From Streptomyces odontomachi (lineage in GTDB: Bacteria > Actinomycetota > Actinomycetes > Streptomycetales > Streptomycetaceae): 64,000 nt of DNA. The translations under genes were made by a program, and so were the position numbers. The notes under the pieces are model-generated. The model saw only the letters and a list, made by a program, of their open reading frames with translations, did not search any database and had not been told where the DNA came from. Of the stretch, positions 52,501-61,661 are shown piece after piece. The DNA is taken from the NCBI RefSeq assembly GCF_024435355.1, contig NZ_JAMJWG010000035.1, positions 1-64,000 on the forward strand, read 5' to 3'. The stretch's first letter is position 1. Each line of letters begins with the position of its first letter.

Positions 52501-52533
52501 CCACTGCCCCGGTTCGCCGAACCGGGGCAGTGG
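52501..52533 (-). terminator. Strong intrinsic terminator of eccC
   Basis: CCACTGCCCCGGTTC (52501-52515) and GAACCGGGGCAGTGG (52519-52533) form a perfect 15-bp stem with a 3-base loop, 18 bases past the eccC stop. On the minus strand it is followed within a few bases by TTTT, near the classical form. Confidence 0.85.
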
Positions 52534-52551
52534 CGACGAGAACGAGCACTC

Positions 52552-55500
52552 TCAGTGCTGCTGGGGCAGCAGGCCGATCTGAACCAGCGGCTTGCCGCGG
52601 CGACGCGAGACGAAGATGCCGCGTCCCGCCGGCATCGGCCGGGGGCGGACGCCGCCCAGCAGGTCACCCTCGCTGGGGTCGCCCGCGAGCACCAGGCCCT
52701 GGGAGCCGAGCTCCGTCATGCGCTGGATGAACGGCTCGTAGGTGGCCCGTCCGGCACCCGCCGAGCTGCGGGCGATGATGAACCGGACCCCGACGTCGCG
52801 GGCGAACGGCAGCAGCTCGGTGAGTTCGGACAGCGGGTTGCCGCTGGAGGTGGAGACCAGGTCGTAGTCGTCGACCACCACGAACACCGTCGGGCCGCGC
52901 CACCAGCTACGGGTGCGCAGCTGCTCGGCGGTGACCTCGGCCGTGGGGGTGCGGCGCTGCATCAGGTCCACCAGGGCCTGCACGTGGTGGCCCATCGCGT
53001 TCGACATGGGCACGTACTCGGCCAGGTGCGTGTGCGGTGTGACGTCCAGCAGGGCACGGCGGTTGTCGACGACGAAGAACTTGCAGGCGTCGCCCGTGTA
53101 GCGCTCGCAGAGCTGCTTGATCAGCAACCGCAGCAGGTTCGACTTGCCCGACTCGCTCTCGCCGTAGACGACGAGGAACGGGTCCTGGTCGAAGTCGACG
53201 AAGACCGGCGCCAGGTTGTTCTCGTCGAGGGCGAAGGCGACACCGCGCTCGGGGTGCAGATGGCCGGCGGGCAGCTCCGCCGCGGAGAACTCGCGCGGCA
53301 GCAGCCGTACCTCGGGCGCCCCGGGCACCGTCCAGTGCCGGGCGACCTCGGCGGCCAGCGAGGTGGTGGCCTCGGCGAGCTCGGTGTCGGAGGTCAGCCC
53401 GTCGATCCGCGGCACCGCCGCCATGAAGTGCAGCTTCTGCGGTGACTGGCCACGGCCCGGCACCCCGGTCGGCACGTTCGCCGCGGCCTTGCGGTCGAAC
53501 TCGGAGTCCATCGGGTCACCCAGCCGCAGCTCCAGCCGGTTGCCGAGCTGGTCCTTCAGGTTGGAGCGGACCTCCATCGAACGGGACGCGGACAGGATCA
53601 GGTGGATCCCGTAGCCGAGCCCGCGAGCCGCGATGTCGAGGACGAAGTCCTCCAGGGGCTCGTAGTCGGAGCGGAAGTTCCCCCAGCCGTCGATGATCAG
53701 GAAGACATCGCCGAACGGCTGGTCGGTCACCGAGATCTCGCCACGGGCACGCCGGGTGCGGTACTCCGCTATGGAGCTGATGCCGGTGGCCCGGAAGTAC
53801 TCCTCGCGGCCGGTCAGCACCCCGTACACCTCGGAGACGGTGCGCCGCACCTTCTCCGGGTCGAGACGGGAGGCGACCCCGCCGACGTGCGGCAGGCCGG
53901 CGACCGCCGACATGCCGCCACCGCCGAAGTCGAGCCCGTAGAACTGCACCTCGTGCGGGGTGTGGGTGAGGGCGAAGGAGGCGATGATGGTGCGCAGCAG
54001 GGTCGACTTGCCGGACTGCGGACCGCCGATGAGCTGCATGTGGCCGGCCGCGCCCGAGAAGTCCAGCCAGAGCGGGTCACGGCGCTGCTCGTACGGCTTG
54101 TCCACCAGGCCGGCGGGGACGACGAGCCGGCCGGCGCCCTCGTAGCCCGGCTGGGTCAGGCCGCGGCCCTGCACCGGCGTCAGACCGGGCAGCAGGGCGT
54201 CCAGCGGCGGCGGGCTGTCCAGCGGCGGCAGCCACACCTGGTGCGCCGCCGGACCCTGCGCCTCCAACCGGCGCACGATCACGTCGAGAACGGTGTCGGC
54301 GAGCGCGTCGGAGGCCGGGTCGCGCTCGGGGGCCGCCTCCTCCTGCCGAGGCTGTTCGAGGTAGCGCACGGGCACCGGCGCCGCGGTGAACAGCACCGGC
54401 CGCCGGTCGATCGGCACCGGCCCGCCCTGCACCACCTGCTCGGCGCCCGAGCGGTACACCCCGGAGACGTACGCCGCCTTGAACCGCACCATCTCGTCGG
54501 TACCGAACTTCAGGTAGCCGGAACCGGGCACGTTGGGCAGGTGGTACGCGTCGGGGACGCCGAGCGCGGCGCGGGACTCGGCGGCCGAGAAGGTCCGCAG
54601 ACCCACCCGGTAGGACAGGTACGTCTCCAGGCCGCGCAGCCGGCCCTCCTCCAGGCGCTGCGAGGCGAGCAGCAGGTGCACGCCGAGCGACCGGCCGATA
54701 CGGCCGATCTGCACGAACATCTCGATGAAGTCGGGCTTGGCGGTCAGCAGCTCGCTGAACTCGTCGATGACGAGCACCAGCGACGGAACGGGCTGGAGCG
54801 GGGCACCCGCGGCGCGGGCCTTCTCGTAGTCGTGGATGTTCGCGTAGTTGCCGGCGTCCCGCAGCATCTCCTGGCGGCGGTTGAGCTCACCGCGGATCGA
54901 GTCGCCCATGCGGTCGACCAGGGTCAGGTCGTCCGCCAGGTTGGTGATCACCGCGGCGACGTGCGGCATCTGCGCCATGCCGGCGAAGGTCGCACCACCC
55001 TTGAAGTCCGCGAGCACGAAGTTCAACGTCTCCGACGAGTGGGTGACCGCAAGGCCGAGCACCAGGGTGCGCAGCAGCTCCGACTTGCCGGACCCGGTGG
55101 CGCCGACGCACAGCCCGTGCGGGCCCATGCCCTCCTGGGCGGCCTCCTTCAGGTCGAGCATCACCGGGCGGCCGTCCTCACCGAGCCCGATGGGCACCCT
55201 CAGCCGCTCCGCCAGGGCCCGCGGGCGCCAGGTGCGCTTGGTGTCCACCGAGGCCGGGTCGCCGAGGCCCAGCAGGTCGGTGAACTCCAGGTTGGCCAGC
55301 AGGGGCTCGTCGTCGTCGGCACCGGTGGCCACCCGCAGCGGGGCGAGCTGGCGGCCCAGCGCCTCGGCCGCCGGGTAGGACATCAGGTCGGGAGAGCCCT
55401 CGTAGACCAGGCCGTCGTCCGACTCCAGGCGGACCGACTGCGGGTGCACCACGACCGACAGGCCGCCGCGCGCACCGGACAACTCGCCGGCCACGACCTC

Positions 55501-56523
55501 GACCACCGTCACGCCCTGGAGACCCTCCGGCGACGCCAGCCGGGAGACCGGCAGCAGGGAGACACCGTCCAGGATGACGACGATGTGCGGCTGCTCCGGC
55601 AGCGGCGCACCGGCCGGATGGAAGCGGGGCCGGCCGTCGAGACGGGCGGCCAGCAACTCCTCGATCTCCATCGTGTCGGTGGAGATCAACCGCCGGCTGC
55701 CGGCGCCGTCCGTGAAGCCGGCGAGCTGGGTGTGCGGCAGCCACTTCGCCCAGTCCCACTCGGCCGTCGCGTTCCGCCCGGCCGCCACCGCGATCATCAG
55801 GTCCTCGGGCGAGTGCAGCGAGGCGAGCGAGGCCGCCAGGGCACGCGCGGTGGCGCGCGCCGAGTCAGGGTCGCCGCTGATGGTCAGGTGGTAGAAGGCG
55901 CGCAGCGAGACCGCCATGGGCAGCGCGTCCAGAGTGCTGTGCAGCGCGAGGAAGCGCTGCATGGCATCCGCGGTGAGGGGCTCGAGCTGCTCCACCGGCT
56001 TGGTCTGCGGCGCGATCAGCGGGGAGGCCAGGGACTGCGGGCCGAGCCCGATGCGGACCTGCGCGAAGTCCTCGTCGGCGGGCCGCCGTTCCCACACCCT
56101 GCTGCCCTCGGCGACCAGCGCCCACAGCTGTTCCGGGGAGGGGTGCAGGTAGTACTGCGCGTCGCGCTGCGCACGCGCGGTCTCCCGCACGGCCTGCCGG
56201 GTCTGGGCGAGATAGAGCAGGTAGTCGCGGCGCATGCCCGCCAGTTCGCCCTGGGTGCCGCGGCGGTAGCGGACGATCATCGCGATCGCCATGGCCACCG
56301 ACGACGCCACCATCACGCCACCCATCACCTTCATGAAGGGCTGGGTGGTGGGCATGAAGTAGAACACCACGGAACCGCCCATGCCGAGCATGGGCAGCAG
56401 CTGCATGAGCGCGCCCTCCTGCTGGCCCCGGGGCAGCTCGGGCGGCGGCTGTAGCTCGATCTCCTCCGTCGGCACTTCCGACGGCAGAACCCGCGATGGG
56501 CGCTTGACGATGATCTGGCTCAC
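52552..56523 (-). CDS. eccC: Type VII secretion ATPase EccC (three FtsK/SpoIIIE domains in one chain)
   Basis: 1323 residues. Two N-terminal membrane helices (about 40-85) are followed by a stalk and three ATPase domains. Walker A motifs: GATGSGKSE (near 473), GGPQSGKST (near 832), GESESGKSN (near 1120). The Walker B of the first, LVLVIDEFSELL, has the acidic pair; the second is FLIIDGWGNF and the third VFVVVDDYDLV, so the second lacks the glutamate position. This is the motor and substrate receptor of the secretion complex; Streptomyces encodes it as one protein, unlike the split mycobacterial EccCa/EccCb of ESX-1. GTG 56523 follows GGACGAG. Confidence 0.96.
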   Translation of the reverse strand: MSQIIVKRPSRVLPSEVPTEEIELQPPPELPRGQQEGALMQLLPMLGMGGSVVFYFMPTTQPFMKVMGGVMVASSVAMAIAMIVRYRRGTQGELAGMRRDYLLYLAQTRQAVRETARAQRDAQYYLHPSPEQLWALVAEGSRVWERRPADEDFAQVRIGLGPQSLASPLIAPQTKPVEQLEPLTADAMQRFLALHSTLDALPMAVSLRAFYHLTISGDPDSARATARALAASLASLHSPEDLMIAVAAGRNATAEWDWAKWLPHTQLAGFTDGAGSRRLISTDTMEIEELLAARLDGRPRFHPAGAPLPEQPHIVVILDGVSLLPVSRLASPEGLQGVTVVEVVAGELSGARGGLSVVVHPQSVRLESDDGLVYEGSPDLMSYPAAEALGRQLAPLRVATGADDDEPLLANLEFTDLLGLGDPASVDTKRTWRPRALAERLRVPIGLGEDGRPVMLDLKEAAQEGMGPHGLCVGATGSGKSELLRTLVLGLAVTHSSETLNFVLADFKGGATFAGMAQMPHVAAVITNLADDLTLVDRMGDSIRGELNRRQEMLRDAGNYANIHDYEKARAAGAPLQPVPSLVLVIDEFSELLTAKPDFIEMFVQIGRIGRSLGVHLLLASQRLEEGRLRGLETYLSYRVGLRTFSAAESRAALGVPDAYHLPNVPGSGYLKFGTDEMVRFKAAYVSGVYRSGAEQVVQGGPVPIDRRPVLFTAAPVPVRYLEQPRQEEAAPERDPASDALADTVLDVIVRRLEAQGPAAHQVWLPPLDSPPPLDALLPGLTPVQGRGLTQPGYEGAGRLVVPAGLVDKPYEQRRDPLWLDFSGAAGHMQLIGGPQSGKSTLLRTIIASFALTHTPHEVQFYGLDFGGGGMSAVAGLPHVGGVASRLDPEKVRRTVSEVYGVLTGREEYFRATGISSIAEYRTRRARGEISVTDQPFGDVFLIIDGWGNFRSDYEPLEDFVLDIAARGLGYGIHLILSASRSMEVRSNLKDQLGNRLELRLGDPMDSEFDRKAAANVPTGVPGRGQSPQKLHFMAAVPRIDGLTSDTELAEATTSLAAEVARHWTVPGAPEVRLLPREFSAAELPAGHLHPERGVAFALDENNLAPVFVDFDQDPFLVVYGESESGKSNLLRLLIKQLCERYTGDACKFFVVDNRRALLDVTPHTHLAEYVPMSNAMGHHVQALVDLMQRRTPTAEVTAEQLRTRSWWRGPTVFVVVDDYDLVSTSSGNPLSELTELLPFARDVGVRFIIARSSAGAGRATYEPFIQRMTELGSQGLVLAGDPSEGDLLGGVRPRPMPAGRGIFVSRRRGKPLVQIGLLPQQH

Positions 56524-56956
56524 TGCTCGTCCATTCCGTGCCGGATGCGGAAGTCGGCAGGCGCCCTGTGTGGTGTCGGACGGACGCCGACTGCCGCCTG
56601 ATCCTACTGACATATGACCGGGTGTGCGGACGGTAGGGTGTACTCCGCATGCCTGCGCAGACGCGAACTCGCCGTCGAAAGCGGGGCAGGTGGGACGCCC
56701 GGTGGCCCCGGGCCAGCTGCCCGGTTTTCGAACGGCGGGTCGTCGTCCCGCCGTCCGGCCGGCGGGACACGGCCTGCCGCAAACCGTCGAAGGACGCCCC
56801 GGGCGGGCGGTACGCGGACCGCACGCACCCACGGGTGGCAGCGGCCGGCCCGGCAGCGGCGGCCGGATCGCGGGCAGGCGAGGAAGTGGTGGCCGGACAG
56901 GCGGCCTTGGCCCGTGCGGGGACAAGGGGCCCACGACCCGTGAGGGGGAGAAGCAG
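56524..56956. promoter_or_regulatory. Divergent eccC/eccD promoter region
   Basis: 433 bp. Minus-strand TAGGAT (56606-56601) is a consensus-like -10 for eccC; plus-strand TAGGGT (56634-56639) may serve eccD, which would then have a leader of about 310 bases. No matching -35 boxes are strong. Basic, Pro/Arg-rich frames in the rest lack ribosome sites. Confidence 0.4.
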
Positions 56957-58474
56957 GTGAGCATGGTGTCCTCGATGACGGGCGCCGGTCCCGGCGGTCC
57001 GGGCCTGGCGGCACAGTCCACCGTCCGGTCGGAACTCGGTTTCTGCCGCGTCACCATCGTCGCCCCCGACAGCCGCGTCGACGTGGCCCTGCCCGACGAC
57101 GTCCCGGTCGCCGACCTGTACCCCGAGGTGCTGCGGCTGTCCGCGCAGAGCCCGGCCGAGGGCGCCCCCGTCGGCTACCACCTGGTGCGCCGCGACGGCT
57201 CCGTGCTGGAGAGCGCGCGCAGCTTCGCCGCACAGGGCGTCCTCGACGGCGAGCTGCTGAGCCTGCGCCCGTTCGCCGACTCCCTGCCGCCCGCGGTCTA
57301 CGACGACGTCTCCGACGCGGTCGCCTCCGCCGTCTCCCGCGACAGCACGCTGTGGAACGAGAGCCTCACCCGCGGCGCCGGCCTGATCGCCGGCGGCGTC
57401 CTGCCGGCGCTGCTCGCCTTCATGCTGTGGATCACCCGGCCGGGCCACGACATGCACGGCCTGCCCGGCATCCTCGGCGCCGTCGCCGGCATCCTGCTCG
57501 TCACCCTCGCCGCGGTACGGGCCCGGGTGTACGACGACCGGGGGTCGGCCGTCGCACTGGGCCTCGGTGCCCTGCCCAACGTGGCGGTGGCCGGATCCGG
57601 ACTGCTGCCGCTGGACGCGGGTCACGGCATCGGGCGCCTTCAGTTCCTGCTCGCCTGTGCCGCGGTGCTGGTCGCCACGATCTTCCTCACCCTCATCTCA
57701 CCCGGCGGCGACGGACCCTTCGTCGCGTTCGTCTTCGCCTCGGGCGTCGGTCTGGTCACCGTCTTCGTGGCCAGCCTCACCGAGTGGGCACCGGTGGAGA
57801 CCGCGGCCGTGTGCGCCCCCGTCGCCGTCGGGGCACTGGCCTTCCTGCCCGGCATGTCCATGCGCTTCGCCCGGCTGCCGATCGGGTTCTCCTCCCCGCA
57901 CGCCTCGCCCGGCGGCAGCGGCTCGGCGTCCGACCTCGGGCCGCACCAGCCCGTCGACGCCGAACGCATCGCCGCCCAGGCACGCCGCGGCCACGAACTG
58001 CTGGTCGGGCTCGTCGGCGGATGCGCCCTGGTGTCGGTGGGCGCCGCCGCGGTCCTCGGCTTCTCCGACAACCTCTGGGGCCAGCTGCTCGCGCTCGCCA
58101 CCGGACTCGCCATGCTCATGCGCGCCCGGCTCTTCCGCTACACCGCCCAGGTCGTGGCGGCGCTGGCCGCGGGCCTGACCGCGCTGGTGCTGCTGGGCGT
58201 CGGGCTGAGCCTGAACCCGCCGCTCACCATGATCCAGCACGCGCTCACCGGCGACAGCCGTGACCTGGACATCCGCACCCTGTGGCTGGCGGCGGTCATC
58301 GGCGCCACCGCGGCGCTCACCACCGCCGTCGGCCTGATCGTCCCGAACAAGGGCATCACCCCCTTCTGGGGCCGCTTCCTGGAGATCGCCGAAGGCTTCG
58401 TCCTGATCACGCTGGTGCCGCTCACCCTCGCGGTCTTCGACGTCTTCGCGGCCGCCCGGGCCATGACGAGCTGA
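56957..58474 (+). CDS. eccD: Type VII secretion integral membrane protein EccD
   Basis: 505 residues. The N-terminal ~100 residues form the ubiquitin-like domain (FCRVTIVAPDSRVDVALPDD, VADLYPEVLRL). About eleven membrane helices follow (for example GLIAGGVLPALLAFMLWIT, LPGILGAVAGILLVTLAAV). EccD forms the channel vestibule in ESX complexes. GTG 56957 with GGGGGAG 7 bases upstream is preferred to ATG 56963. Confidence 0.95.
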   Translation: MSMVSSMTGAGPGGPGLAAQSTVRSELGFCRVTIVAPDSRVDVALPDDVPVADLYPEVLRLSAQSPAEGAPVGYHLVRRDGSVLESARSFAAQGVLDGELLSLRPFADSLPPAVYDDVSDAVASAVSRDSTLWNESLTRGAGLIAGGVLPALLAFMLWITRPGHDMHGLPGILGAVAGILLVTLAAVRARVYDDRGSAVALGLGALPNVAVAGSGLLPLDAGHGIGRLQFLLACAAVLVATIFLTLISPGGDGPFVAFVFASGVGLVTVFVASLTEWAPVETAAVCAPVAVGALAFLPGMSMRFARLPIGFSSPHASPGGSGSASDLGPHQPVDAERIAAQARRGHELLVGLVGGCALVSVGAAAVLGFSDNLWGQLLALATGLAMLMRARLFRYTAQVVAALAAGLTALVLLGVGLSLNPPLTMIQHALTGDSRDLDIRTLWLAAVIGATAALTTAVGLIVPNKGITPFWGRFLEIAEGFVLITLVPLTLAVFDVFAAARAMTS

Positions 58475-58719
58475 GCCCCGCGGCGCCGAGCGGCGGCCGC
58501 CGGCGGCGTGGCGGCCCGTCGCGGACAGCCGGTGACGGGGCGGCTCCGTACGGCTGGTAACCTGTTCACCGGCCGTTTGTGTACGCGCCCCCGGATCCCC
58601 GTGCTCAGGTGATCTGGAGGCAGCGCCCAGCGGATCCCCGCCTCCCGAGTCACGGAAGCCTCCCTGAGACGAAGACCAGGGGCACTCGGTGGCATACGCA
58701 ACGAATTCAGGAGTGCAGC

Positions 58720-59007
58720 GTGTCGCTCGACGCCACCACGAAGAAGCAGATCATGACCGAGTTCGCCACCAAGGAGGGCGACACCGGCTCCCCGGAGGTC
58801 CAGGTCGCCCTGCTGTCCCGGCGCATCTCGGACCTGACCGAGCACCTCAAGACGCACAAGCACGACCACCACTCGCGTCGTGGTCTGCTGATCCTGGTCG
58901 GCCAGCGTCGCCGGCTGCTCCAGTACCTGGCCAAGAAGGACATCCAGCGCTTCCGGACGCTGGTCGAGCGCCTGGGCATCCGCCGCGGTGCCGCCGGCGC
59001 CAGGTAG
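58720..59007 (+). CDS. rpsO: Ribosomal protein S15
   Basis: 95 residues with EFATKEGDTGSPEVQVALLS and LTEHLKTHKHDHHSRRGLL, the family signature, ending in RRGAAGAR. Binds 16S rRNA in the 30S platform. GTG 58720 follows AGGAG at 58709-58713. The pairing with pnp downstream is the classical rpsO-pnp unit. Confidence 0.97.
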   Translation: MSLDATTKKQIMTEFATKEGDTGSPEVQVALLSRRISDLTEHLKTHKHDHHSRRGLLILVGQRRRLLQYLAKKDIQRFRTLVERLGIRRGAAGAR

Positions 59008-59015
59008 CAGGCCGT

Positions 59016-59055
59016 GAAGGGAGCGGTTCCCCCACCCGAGGGAACCGCTCCCTTC
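59016..59055 (+). terminator. rpsO terminator / possible RNase III hairpin
   Basis: GAAGGGAGCGGTTCCC (59016-59031) and GGGAACCGCTCCCTTC (59040-59055), a perfect 16-bp stem with an 8-base loop, 9 bases after the rpsO stop. Confidence 0.85.
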
Positions 59056-59373
59056 GCCGTAGCTGCGAACGCATCCAGCCACGCCCTCACGTGCGGCAAC
59101 GCCCGTCCGTCCGGCTCGGCCCGGACAGGTGGGGGACGTGCTCCGGAACCTGTGGGTGCGGAGTGTCACCGTGACTTTGTAGTCTGGGGCACAAGAACTC
59201 AACAAAAGACAGCGGTACGCGACGGCAGCGAGCCGCCGCACCCAAGAGAACCAGCCATGACATAAGGGGAGGAGCGCAGCCCAGCCGCCGCCGGTCCTCG
59301 GTAGTGGCCCCCGGGCGAACCCCGGGTGCTTCGATCGAAGACCGGCCAGCACACAAGGTGCGCTTCTCCGCCC

Positions 59374-59397
59374 GTCCCCGGCACACGCGCCGGGGAC
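59374..59397 (+). promoter_or_regulatory. Hairpin in the pnp leader
   Basis: GTCCCCGGC (59374-59382), loop ACACGC, GCCGGGGAC (59389-59397). Perfect 9-bp stem close to the pnp ribosome-binding region; it may be a processing or autoregulation site. Confidence 0.5.
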
Positions 59398-59426
59398 ACT
59401 GACGATACGTAACGGAGAAACCGCTA

Positions 59427-61661
59427 GTGGAGAACGAGACCCACTACGCCGAAGCCGTCATCGACAACGGCTCCTTCGGCACCCGTACCATCCGCTTCGA
59501 GACGGGCCGGCTGGCCAAGCAGGCCGCCGGCAGCGCCGTCGCCTACCTGGACGACGACACCATGGTGCTGTCGGCCACCACGGCCTCCAAGCAGCCCAAG
59601 GACCAGCTCGACTTCTTCCCGCTCACGGTGGACGTCGAAGAGCGCATGTACGCGGCCGGCAAGATCCCCGGATCCTTCTTCCGCCGCGAGGGCCGCCCCT
59701 CCGAGGACGCGATCCTCACCTGCCGCCTGATCGACCGCCCCCTGCGCCCCTCCTTCAAGAAGGGCCTGCGCAACGAGATCCAGATCGTCGAGACGATCAT
59801 GGCGCTCAACCCCGACCACCTCTACGACGTCGTGGCGATCAACGCGGCCTCGGCGTCCACCCAGCTCGCCGGGCTGCCCTTCTCCGGCCCGATCGGCGGC
59901 ACCCGCGTCGCCCTCATCCGGGGCCAGTGGGTGGCCTTCCCCACCCACACCGAGCTCGAGGATGCCGTCTTCGACATGGTCGTCGCCGGCCGGGTGCTGG
60001 AAGACGGCGACGTCGCGATCATGATGGTCGAGGCCGAGGCCACCGAGCAGACCATCAAGCTGGTCGCAGGCGGCGTCGAGGCCCCCACCGAGGAGGTCGT
60101 CGCCGCCGGTCTGGAAGCCGCGAAGCCCTTCATCAAGGTCCTCTGCAAGGCCCAGTCGGACCTCGCAGCCAAGGCGGCCAAGCCCACCGGCGAGTTCCCG
60201 ATCTTCCTCGACTACCAGGACGACGTCCTGGAGGCGCTCACCGCCGCCGTGCGTGACGAGCTCGCCGCCGCCCTCACCATCGCCGGCAAGCAGGAGCGCG
60301 AGACCGAGCTGGACCGCGTCAAGTCGCTCGCCGCCGAGAAGCTGCTGCCGCAGTTCGAGGGCCGCGAGAAGGAGATCTCCGGTGCCTACCGCGCGCTCAC
60401 CAAGAAGCTGGTGCGCGAGCGCGTCATCAAGGAGAAGAAGCGCATCGACGGCCGCGGAGTCACCGACATCCGCACCCTGGCCGCCGAGGTCGAGGCCATC
60501 CCGCGGGTGCACGGCTCCGCGCTGTTCGAGCGTGGCGAGACCCAGATCCTGGGCGTCACCACCCTGAACATGCTCCGCATGGAGCAGCAGCTGGACACCC
60601 TCTCCCCGGTGACCCGCAAGCGCTACATGCACAACTACAACTTCCCGCCCTACTCCACCGGCGAGACCGGCCGCGTCGGCTCCCCCAAGCGCCGCGAGAT
60701 CGGCCACGGCGCCCTCGCCGAGCGCGCCCTGGTGCCGGTACTGCCCGCCCGCGAGGACTTCCCCTACGCGATCCGCCAGGTCTCCGAGGCCCTCGGGTCC
60801 AACGGCTCGACGTCCATGGGCTCCGTCTGCGCCTCCACCATGTCGCTGCTGAACGCGGGCGTGCCCCTCAAGGCCCCCGTCGCCGGTATCGCCATGGGCC
60901 TGATCTCCCAGGAGATCGAGGGCGAGACGCACTACGTCACCCTCACCGACATCCTCGGTGCGGAGGACGCCTACGGCGACATGGACTTCAAGGTCGCCGG
61001 CACCCGGGACTTCGTCACCGCCCTCCAGCTCGACACCAAGCTGGACGGCATCCCGGCCTCCGTGCTGGCCGCCGCACTCAAGCAGGCCCGTGACGCCCGG
61101 CTGCACATCCTCGACGTGATGATGGAAGCCATCGACCGGCCCGACGAGATGTCCCCGAACGCCCCGCGGATCATCACCGTCAAGATCCCGGTGGACAAGA
61201 TCGGTGAGGTCATCGGCCCCAAGGGCAAGATGATCAACCAGATCCAGGAGGACACCGGCGCCGACATCACCATCGAGGACGACGGCACCATCTACATCGG
61301 TGCCGCCGACGGGCCCTCCGCCGAGGCCGCCCGCGCCACGATCAACGGCATCGCCAACCCGACGATGCCCGAGGTCGGCGAGCGCTACCTGGGTACGGTC
61401 GTGAAGACCACCACCTTCGGTGCCTTCGTCTCCCTGCTGCCCGGCAAGGACGGACTGCTGCACATCTCGCAGATCCGCAAGCTCGCCGGCGGCAAGCGCG
61501 TGGAGAACGTCGACGACGTCCTCGGTGTGGGCCACAAGGTCCAGGTCGAGATCGCCGAGATCGACTCCCGCGGCAAGCTCTCCCTGATCCCGGTGATCGA
61601 GGGCGAGGACGATGCCGAAGGCGCCGAGAAGGCCGAGAAGAAGGACGACGCCGCCAAGTGA
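59427..61661 (+). CDS. pnp: Polyribonucleotide nucleotidyltransferase (PNPase)
   Basis: 3'-5' phosphorolytic exoribonuclease and RNA tailing enzyme. 744 residues: first RNase PH domain, a helical linker, second RNase PH domain with GSTSMGSVCASTMSLLNAG, KH domain (VDKIGEVIGPKGKMINQIQE) and S1 domain (GERYLGTVVKTTTFGAFVSL). A Glu/Asp/Lys-rich tail ends it. GTG 59427 follows AACGGAGAA. In Streptomyces the enzyme was once studied as guanosine pentaphosphate synthetase I. Its stop overlaps the next start (GTGA). Confidence 0.97.
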   Translation: MENETHYAEAVIDNGSFGTRTIRFETGRLAKQAAGSAVAYLDDDTMVLSATTASKQPKDQLDFFPLTVDVEERMYAAGKIPGSFFRREGRPSEDAILTCRLIDRPLRPSFKKGLRNEIQIVETIMALNPDHLYDVVAINAASASTQLAGLPFSGPIGGTRVALIRGQWVAFPTHTELEDAVFDMVVAGRVLEDGDVAIMMVEAEATEQTIKLVAGGVEAPTEEVVAAGLEAAKPFIKVLCKAQSDLAAKAAKPTGEFPIFLDYQDDVLEALTAAVRDELAAALTIAGKQERETELDRVKSLAAEKLLPQFEGREKEISGAYRALTKKLVRERVIKEKKRIDGRGVTDIRTLAAEVEAIPRVHGSALFERGETQILGVTTLNMLRMEQQLDTLSPVTRKRYMHNYNFPPYSTGETGRVGSPKRREIGHGALAERALVPVLPAREDFPYAIRQVSEALGSNGSTSMGSVCASTMSLLNAGVPLKAPVAGIAMGLISQEIEGETHYVTLTDILGAEDAYGDMDFKVAGTRDFVTALQLDTKLDGIPASVLAAALKQARDARLHILDVMMEAIDRPDEMSPNAPRIITVKIPVDKIGEVIGPKGKMINQIQEDTGADITIEDDGTIYIGAADGPSAEAARATINGIANPTMPEVGERYLGTVVKTTTFGAFVSLLPGKDGLLHISQIRKLAGGKRVENVDDVLGVGHKVQVEIAEIDSRGKLSLIPVIEGEDDAEGAEKAEKKDDAAK

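Larger units (their letters stand above)
52242..52551. other. Intergenic region between eccC end and cargo operon start
   Basis: 310 bp, both flanking genes on the minus strand. It contains the eccC terminator (52501-52533) and a candidate promoter for the cargo operon (52335-52363). No gene. Confidence 0.7.
59008..59426 (+). other. rpsO-pnp intergenic and pnp leader region
   Basis: 419 bp. It holds the rpsO terminator (59016-59055), a possible -10 TAGTCT at 59180-59185 for a pnp promoter, and a hairpin 30 bases before pnp (59374-59397). In S. coelicolor the rpsO-pnp readthrough transcript is cleaved by RNase III, so these hairpins are plausible processing sites. No gene. Confidence 0.7.

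Noticed and set aside
37483..58474. TTA (bldA-dependent) codons in T7SS genes
   Set aside because: I looked for in-frame TTA codons by eye and noticed none; a computed scan would be needed to be certain.
27394..58474. The whole T7SS locus as a recent genomic island
   Set aside because: Apart from part of the second mycosin and the AT-richer promoter patches, codon use matches the chromosome, and no integrase, tRNA end or attachment-site duplication is seen.
59424..61535. A 703-residue open frame on the minus strand across pnp
   Set aside because: Mirror of the strong codon bias of pnp; Val/Leu/Gly/Asp-rich with no motif.
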